This document shows, in pieces, positions 50,061 to 58,800 of a stretch of DNA of 64,000 nt. The notes below the pieces were generated by a model, which saw only the letters and a program-made list of their open reading frames with translations, did no database searches and was not told where the DNA came from. The translations under genes and the position numbers were made by a program. Numbering within the stretch: position 1 is the stretch's first letter; the number at the start of each line of letters is the position of its first letter. Origin of the DNA: Pseudeuparius sepicola. Its lineage: Eukaryota; Arthropoda; Insecta; Coleoptera; Anthribidae. The stretch is from assembly GCA_963920635.1 (NCBI GenBank), contig OY987299.1:132801373-132865372 (forward strand), given 5' to 3'.

Positions 50061-51439
50061 TATAAGTAAGTCCATTGTTACGAACACTGACACGTAATGA
50101 CTGACACATAATAAAAAAAATTACATATCTGTTTTTAATTCAAACACAATTATCACGGGTGCCTTGTTAGCGCGGCATCCACGCCACCATAGCAACCAAC
50201 CAACATACTAATTGTTGCCTGTCAGATAATCAGAGGTATAGTTTATCTATTATAATAGTTTTTCTTTCGTCGAAGAAAAATTATAGTACAAAACTCGAGT
50301 TGTAAGCTTATTACTTACTCGTGGAATTACAGCACTCGCCGCTGCGCGGCCCGTGCGCAACTTTTCCACTCATACGTACATACGTAATAAGTTGTTTACA
50401 ACTCTCGCTACCTATGTAATATACTATTTCATAAAAATGTTTTTTACAGTACCAAGTTTTTAAAAAGGACTTAATGTATAATGTATACCTACCTATAATA
50501 AAATAATATAATAGAAACAATATTCTGGACTTTAGGTGTACCTAACAGCATCGACTAAAGGGACTCAATGCTGATAGTAAAAAGTAAGTTTGTACATCCC
50601 TACCAAAATTGATTTGGTGGTTTTCCTGAAAATCTAGGGAAACTTCATTTTCACCGTTACCATTTTTAATAAGGCTGTAACTTTTTAAGAAGGCCTTATT
50701 GTATTGAAAAATTGTATATCGAACAACCATAAAATCTGCCCAAGATGACACAATTTCGTATAATCTATTATTCATTATAATATAAAATATAATAATAAAT
50801 GAATGTTGTCATTGTGGTAGGATAATATGTGAGAGAAAGGCAACAACAATAATAGCAGGCACTGACCTCTAAAATAAGTAACCAAAAGATTATTGCTATT
50901 TTTAATAAGTACACCCAAATCGTTTATTTTTTGTCGGCATTCCTAGAGAATGCAGGGATAATAAACAGTCGAATATTATACTACGCAAATGCATGGAAAT
51001 GTTTATAAAATTTAAACTATATTTACTCTATTTTTAGTTAAGCAGTTTCAAAACAACTCTCAAGTCTCAACACACTGTGTGTACTTGATAATTAACAGAT
51101 TAAATTTGTGTATACAAGTATTAGAAGTTTTATTCGTAAACGTTAGATAGCCCCACTGAAAATTGACTCTATACCTACATGTTCATATAGGCACCTATAG
51201 GTATCTACGTGTTTTTTTTTTTTTTTTCATTTTATATAACAGGGTGTCATTTTATATAAAGGTTGTTTTCAAATCAGGTATAATTATAGGCATAACTTTT
51301 AATTCTAGACAACTTTTAATATTTGTATTTTCGTTGTGCAATTAATAAAAAAATCTCATACGTTGCACAATTAAATGACCACACTGTATGTATAGTTTTC
51401 CGAATTTAGGAATATGTTTCGTGCAGTGTATATTCAATA
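50061..51439. other. Intergenic stretch with a hairpin at 50294-50405
   Basis: GAGTTGTAAGCTTATTAC pairs with GTAATAAGTTGTTTACAACTC (~20-bp arms) around a GC-rich loop. No coding sequence recognised. Confidence 0.4.
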
Positions 51440-52040
51440 ATAGTATAATATTTCATTACGAGTCTGGAAATCAAGATTTTTCCGTGCGCGCGTGACAAAT
51501 TCCCGTGTGAGGCGCAGCCGAACACGGGAAGTCATGCAAGCACGGAAAAACCTATGTCTGGACGTGTAATGAACGATATTTTTTATTATACTTCTTTGAA
51601 AACGGAAACTTAAAACATTTTATCGGCATATTATAATAAATTTAATTGACAAAAAATAAACAATGCAGACAATTATAGTGTTTGGTATGTATGATGCGTT
51701 TCCATGGTTACTCTCAAATTATTTCAAAGGTGCTTTGTTGTAAATTAGTTATTGTCAGATAAGGTGAATAAAACGTCAAAAATATTACAGAAATGTATCT
51801 AAATATTGAAACACTTACGAATTAAAATACAAAATAGGTACATGTTAAATATCAGAGGGCATTATAGAGTTTCTTAAATTTAGTTTACTTTGCTGTATAT
51901 TTCTATTTTAAAGCGCTATTCAGCGCACGGAAAGTTTTTCCATGCGCTGTTTCCGTGCGCTAGCCCGAAAAACCCCATCTTTCATATTATTGCTAAAACA
52001 AAATATATGAAAATAAGGTGGTTTCAGTATAATAAAAATA
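51440..52040 (+). repeat. CATTACGAG-family element, copy D
   Basis: Closely similar to 12395-13010, including both internal hairpins. It ends in a mutated CAGTATAATAAAA. Confidence 0.85.
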
Positions 52041-52239
52041 ATATTGTGCAAAAATTTAAACGATAAAAGTGCTGATTTTCACTTCTCAGATAGTGCCATT
52101 TAAACGATAAAAGTGCTGATTTTAACTTTTTCAAATAACTTTTTTCGATAAAATCATAAATAAAGCATATTTTCGAATGTTTTTGGAAGCAGAGATGATC
52201 TCCCCAGAGTAGTTTCGTCTTAGCCCAAAAATAAAAAAA

Positions 52240-52375
52240 TCCCATATGGTTCCAACTTTTTGGCGGGCACTGTATATATTTTTTAAATTGGGAAAAATAA
52301 GTTCACGAGGTAAAATAATTAAAAAAAGATCACCCATCCGTGAGGCGACCGCGGGCGCCGTTGCTTTCCTTGCAC
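52240..52375 (-). repeat. 5S rRNA-derived repeat, copy 2, beside a lone TIR
   Basis: On the minus strand 52372-52328 reads AAGCAACGGCGCCCGCGGTC, then TCACGGATGGGTGATC, like the 5S rRNA internal region, with an A/T tail aligned to copy 1. Directly beside it, TTTTTGGCGGGCACTGTA looks like a Tc1-type terminus. Confidence 0.45.
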
Positions 52376-53419
52376 TATTTATAATAAAAATTTTAAAAAT
52401 GCGCCAGGTCCTACAACTTAAGAATAATTCCAAAAATCCATTTCAACTTGGATCGCGAAATTATTCACTCTGTACTGGTACTTTGGAAACCAAATAAAAA
52501 AAATGTTTGGCGTATAATGTATTTATTTTCACGTTTTCTAGACAAAGCTTTATTACAGTATAAAAATTGAAAATAGGCCTATTATAGTATAAGGATTGTC
52601 CCCAAAATAATTATCAAAAAATACTCATATAATGGACGTGTGTTCGAAGCGGGGAGGTGCTAGAAAATTTTATTTTTTTTTTCTTCTCACTTAATTATTG
52701 ATCTCTACGTCATTTTACATAATTTTATTTAATTTTTTTTGCACATGGAATGACAGACAATGAAAACTCAATTTGACATAATAGTGTTCCAGAAAAATTG
52801 AGTGCAAGCAGTTTGCTTTGACATAATTTTTTTGTTGTATAGTCACGATTTTTTTATTTTTTATTATTGGCACTATTTCATAAATTTTAGAAAAATTGAT
52901 GATGTTATCATTAAAAAAAAACTACTTTGTCAAATTTGAGCTATCCTCTCAATATTCTCGACATCCTATTTAAACATTAGATTCCTACATCACAATAATT
53001 AATATTAGACAGTATAATCTGCTTTTTTATTGCAATTGTCAATTTTCCTTTCTGTGGGGGAGTTTCAAGCCTGTAAGTTTTTAATTTGGCAGAATTATCG
53101 CTATCGCAATAAAAAAAAATACAGCTTATATAATCTAAATAAAGACAAAAATATAATATAATAATTTAAAGTCTCCTGATATTCATTTTGGAATCAAGCG
53201 AAAATTTAAAAATATATATACTGACAATTTTTACTCGATTCCACTTTTAAATATATATACAATTAGGAGAAATCCTCCTAAAAAAACCCTCCATTCGATT
53301 CCTGGCCTAAATTATAAAAATGCCATATGCTAGCACAAACAATAATAATTATTATTGTACAATCCTTGTCTAATAGACAAGGGTACAATATATTATTACA
53401 TAATTTAATTTTATTTCAG
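52376..53419. other. Intergenic stretch, nothing recognised
   Basis: Very AT-rich. No coding, RNA or repeat structure that I can support. Confidence 0.4.
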
Positions 53420-53473
53420 TTCGGATGGCGAAATTAATAAAACAGGCTGTAAAGCCAAAAAAGCGAGTAAAAG
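53420..53473 (+). other. Candidate 54-bp exon
   Basis: TTTTATTTCAG, then an open 54 bp reading SDGEINKTGCKAKKASK in one frame, then AAAAG|GTAAAA. The entry phase (2) matches the exit phase of the candidate at 47101. Weak, because the codons are AT-rich. Confidence 0.2.
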
Positions 53474-54749
53474 GTAAAAAAATACTTGCCCCAGGCAACA
53501 CAGCATATTGTATAATTATAATATACACAAAAAATAACAGATAAAATAGATCTGACAAAAAGTGTCCACTAGATATTACTTTGGTAATCTTAAAAAGTAG
53601 TGGATGAAAAATTATCATGCACATTGATTCCTATTCTTGTTTTTTTTTTAAATATATTTCCCGAATAAATAAATAAGTGGTAATAAATTAAGTAAAAAAT
53701 GGTAGGCATAGCACATTTTGTAGTGATGTAGTCAATTCTGTTTGAATTTGAATAATAATCTATGCAGATAAATAATAATATTAATAAAATAAATGAAAAA
53801 ATTCAATTGACTATTAAAAGTCACGAATTAAAATTATTGATATCAAACAATATATTTAAAAAATATATTATGGTAGTAGCAAAGTATGGAATCGTAAAGT
53901 GATTTTTTGTTGTTGAAAAAGAGAATAATCAGAATATATTATTAAGAAAATGCTATAAATTTATCAACTTTCAGATATTTTCATTTGTGTTTTTTATTCC
54001 TAAATAAGTGTCTATTTTTTATAGTTGATCGGAGGTTACAGCACTAAGAATAATGTGAGATTATGTGAAAGGCCGTTTAATTCTCTACTATTGTAGTCAT
54101 CAAAAAATGAAAAATATGCTTTAGCTAGCTTGTTGACATTGCTACTTCCTTCATTTGCCACTTTCTCTATTAATGTATTGATTGTGTAAATTATTGTAAA
54201 AATCGATAATCAAATATAAAGTAAAAAAGCCTAAAAATGTGTTCTTTCGTTCTAAAGTTTTGACTACAGCCATTTTAAACTAAGTGACCGTGCAACCTCT
54301 AAAAATTGACAAAATCTCAAAATTAGGCTATTTATTTCGTTGCAATCTTTAAAATGAAAAAATAAAAAATAAATAAAAAAGCACCTTTTTAGGTCATTTT
54401 GTTTCACTAAGAAGGTACAAGATTCTTGAAGTAGAGGTGAAGAATGTCAGTTTTGCTATCAAAAGGTCACACACAGCCACCTAGTCAAACGTGAACCTAC
54501 CTTAATAGATTCCGTATAACATTAAGAGTGATCTAGTCTGTCGGTTGTCAAAATATTGTTACGAATATTTTGTTTAATTCTCAATTTCGTTCAAAATGAC
54601 ATATCATATCATTTTGGCTCTTTCAAGCTCTATTTTCACGTAGACTTAGCTAGAAAAATATCAAACAATTTTTAATAAGACAAAAACTCTGGTTTTGAAA
54701 CAAGATAATGTGAGATGATTTTCACAGATACTTGGCAATAACTTTAAAA
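53474..54749. other. Intergenic stretch, nothing recognised
   Basis: AT-rich sequence downstream of cyclin Y (on its strand). No feature. Confidence 0.4.
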
Positions 54750-55210
54750 GTACCTTGTATATTTTAAAGATGTTGGTGCCAAAAGGGGCGTGAAAAGTCT
54801 TGATGGCATAAGAAGCGCATCATTTGATACTATGTTGGTACCATAAATGGTTTAAATTGGACAAGAATTAGAAAAGTTACAAATACGAATATGTTTGGTA
54901 CATTTGAACTACTCCTTAATTTATTTTAAAACTTAAAATTTAAAATACTAGTTTTGAAATAAATGAAAATTCGCATTTTCTCGTGTCAAAACACAATCAT
55001 TTTCTCATGCCAAAATACACGTTTTCATATTAATCAAAACTTCAATTCTCAATTTTGTTTTAACATAAAATAAGGAGTAGTTCAAATGTACCAAACATAT
55101 TAATTTTCGTAACTTTTTTAATTTTTGTCCAATTTAAACCATTTATGGTACAAACGTAGCATGCAATGAGGCACTTATTTTGCTGTCAATATCTTTAAAA
55201 TATACAGGGT
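54750..55210. repeat. Fold-back repeat between two outward mariner-type ends
   Basis: CCTTGTATATTTTAAAGATG at 54753 is mirrored by ATATCTTTAAAATATACAGG at 55190. The inner arms contain ACCATAAATGGTTTAAATTG and its complement. The CAGGGTAT ends point outward, unlike the other elements. Confidence 0.6.
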
Positions 55211-55664
55211 ATTTCTAAAGAATACTGCAAAGTATACACTTGAACATAATAATATATACCTTTCTTTACTTTGGTTAGATTTAAATCAGTTTTGTTACAA
55301 AAAACACTAAATGGGCTGCTTCTCGTCCTCAATGGCGATATGTTGAATTAAACGAAATATACGCAACTGACAAACTTTAAAACACTCTTACCAATACTAT
55401 TACAAATTGATGGAGGAGTGACTATTTTTCGTTTTGAAAACTATTGTCACCATGGATACTTTTTTTACACAGCATAAAAACTAGGAATCTTCTTATATCA
55501 AACAGAACCCACTTCTGAGCACTTAGGTTACATATAACCTGAAACCTCCGCAATTATATCCCGACAAAAAAAGAAGATAGTGGGTAAACAACACGCTTGC
55601 CGACATTGGGTGCTCCGCCCCGCCCCGACGATGTCAATGATAATTTTTCGTTGGCCCGAGCCCA
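55211..55664. other. Cyclin Y 3' flank
   Basis: It should contain the cyclin Y 3' UTR on the minus strand. I cannot place the poly(A) signal with confidence. Confidence 0.35.
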
Positions 55665-55817
55665 TCACGACAGGATAGCGACACTGCGACGCGCCACCAT
55701 GCCCCCATTTGTGAGGTTGTCGAGGCTCGACCACTTTTTCAATCCGTTCTTGATCGCCTCCGCCGTGTACTTGTCCTCCATGACGCGGGACATGGCCTCC
55801 AATTTCTGGGCCCTGTC
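55665..55817 (-). CDS. CycY: Cyclin Y exon 3
   Basis: Acceptor CCGTCCTTGCAG before 55817. It reads [20 protein letters not shown], then [13 protein letters not shown] and RRSVAILS, stop TGA at 55665. It matches RERAHKLEAISR...ASADNL of human CCNY. No long ATG-started frame marks it; phase and homology fix it. Confidence 0.92.
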   Translation of the reverse strand, partial: DRAQKLEAMSRVMEDKYTAEAIKNGLKKWSSLDNLTNGGMVARRSVAILS

Positions 55818-58800
55818 CTGCAAGGACGGGAGAGAAGAATTGTTGTGAAAAACGCTGAGAAAACCTAACTATCTTACCGAAAAACGAATTATTAACACAA
55901 AATTAATAAAAAATAAGCTAACACACTCCCAATCCTAACTTTCCACAAACATCTTATTTGACTAATGTGGTATAGTTCATTTAGAATTGAGAGAGAGTAA
56001 TAAAAGCTCATTTAAGTATGCAAATCCTCAGAAGGGTGAGCTAAATAAAGATACGGCTTCTTCGGTACCACAACATGCTAAACAATATGTTTAATATTTG
56101 GCTCACCCCGAAACTGGCACACAACAATAGGATTCCTGGGAACGCAGGTATATTTTCGGCCACTATAGGCGTCCCCTGAGGTAAATTCCTTAATAAACAC
56201 CCCACCCGCCCCCGATTGCGGTAAGTATTAAAAACCCAATTTTTCAAACATATTATATGTAATGCAACAATTTTTTTAAATTCCTAATAAGTCGAGAATC
56301 CAAAAAAGTTGTATTTTAAGAGTATAATTTAAAAAAAGCCATGTGAAGGCAAAAAAATCAACTTCTAAGTTTTTCTTTCTTTTCTTTCACGTAGCAACCT
56401 GTATATGGTAGCGTCGTCAATAGATTTTGTAGGATGGTCATACCTGAGCATTGAATACATTAAGAATAATAACTTTTTCCTTAATAGACAACGCCAAAGA
56501 TCATGATATTATGATCTTTGACAACGCGGAGTTTTTTATTCTTTTAGCTGGAGAAAAACCTAAAGCACACGCCATTTCTATTTAGTGTCGTTAATATCGA
56601 ACTCGAACTAAATGTAGATTTAAAAGCATGAGGTATTTATACTCTATATACCTAAATAGTTAATTATCCATATTGACCACAAGCACAGAATAGGGCTATT
56701 CTGTGCCACAAGTAAGTATAATAACAATATAGATATGTAGCTGCGTTCCTACCTACCTACCTTATTGTATTATGGTTAGGGATGGGCAAATTTCACTTTT
56801 CCAGGGAAAGTGAAATTTCACTTTGAAATTTTCGCGAAACTTTCGAAATTTATGAAATTTTCGCGAAACTTTCGAAATTTATGAAATTTAAAGAAATTTC
56901 CGCGAAATATATGAAACTTTCAATGTGATGTTGAAATTTATGAAATTTAAAGAAAGTTTCACATGAAAATTTCGCAATAATTTCCTATAGAAAATTTCAT
57001 GAAACTTTGAAATATTTGAAACTTTCAATGTGATGTTGAAATTTATGAAATTTAAAGAAAGCTTCACGTGAAAATTTCGCAATCATTTCCTATAAACAGT
57101 TCCCACCCAAGCCCAAAAATTATGTATGTGTATGAAGTGGCATAGGTATAGGGTTTCCCAGATAGAGATAAGACGTTACGTTACGCTCGATTATCTCAGC
57201 AATTTTTAGGCTAAGTTGATGGTTCAAAAACTAAACTTGTGTAGTTTTTCCAAGAAACCGAATGCAGTAAAGAAAAAACAATCAAGCAAAAAACTATTTT
57301 TTTGAAAAAAATCAAAATGGATTACAGCGGTTTTTGTTATAAATCATTAGTGGAACAAAAATTATATGTATATTTTGTTATATCACTTCCTGTTTAACAG
57401 CTGGCATGGGCGCATCCAAATTAAATGAAGGGATGGTCGCCTGCCCCATACAGTGTGACCCATTTGTTTTGGGGTCAGTCTGTAAAAAGTGTATCAATCG
57501 TGCGATTTGGCTGATTTTTTTTTTTTAAATTGTAGAGCTCGATGAACTGCACATTTTGAACAAAAATTGCCTGGTTCGCATAAAATCCAAAGCCTACTAT
57601 GACCGTTTTTATGAGCAAAATTTTAAGAAACCATATTAGCGTTTTTTTTTGAAAAAATCTGTGTGCGCCAATGGATTGAGCACCCCTCGAAATGGGTATG
57701 TACAAAATTTCATCAAAATATTTCAAGTAATAACGATTTTGTAGAAAAATTAAAAATGCAGCCAAGGTACGTCTTTATTTTCAAAAATTCAAAGTTGGCC
57801 ATGGAAAATAATTGAATTGTTTACTTTTATTAAGTGTCGAACTGTCTAAATTGAGTTCAGAAATTGTTTGTGCTCAATACAATTAATTATCATAATTATG
57901 GAATATTTAAGCATAAGACACAAAATAGAAATTGTTCGACTCGTGGGCGACAACGAGCGCTCGGCAGCAGAAGCTGCGGCCGAATTTAACAATAGACACC
58001 CAGGTAGATCAGTGAGTCGAAGTACTGTACAACGTAAAAACAATATTTTTGATGAAACTGGATCGATTTCTAAAAATTTATTAAAAACTAGGCAAAATGG
58101 ACGCCGTGGACTTGTTGAAAATAACAATCAAATTCTGCAATACTTTAGTGACAATCCTCGAAATAGTGTTCGAACGGCTAGTTTAGACCTTCATATACCC
58201 AGAGAGAGTATAAGGAGATGTTTGAGACAAAACAAAATAAAACCGTTTAAGCCAAAATTTTTGCACACCCTGGAACCAGGAGATGAGGAGAGAAGATTAG
58301 AATTTTGCTATTGGCTGCAAGGTGAATATCTCCATAATGGCAACTTTTTAAATGAAATTTTATTCACCGACGAAGCCACGTTTACTACAAATGGTGTAGT
58401 ATCAAGTCAAAACTGCCGTCACTGGTCAGCTGAAAATCCAGAGTTTATAATAAATGCAAGGAGACAATATTCACAAAAAATTAACGTTTGGTGTGGAATA
58501 CTACGCGACAGAATAATTGGCCCATTTTTCTTTGAAGGGAATTTGAATGCGGCTGGCTTCTTGAATTTTCTAGAAATTGAATTTAGAAATGCTTTAGATG
58601 AGTTACCATTAAGATACCGTTTAAATTTAAAGTTACAGTTAGATGGCAGTCCTATTCATAATGCTCGTTTAATCAGAAACTGGCTAGATAATAATTTTGA
58701 AAACTGTTGGATAGGGCGAAATAGTAATTTCTGTGAGTGGCCACCGAGATCTCCGGACTTAACTCCTTTAGATTTTTTTCTTTGGGGTACACTTAAGCAA

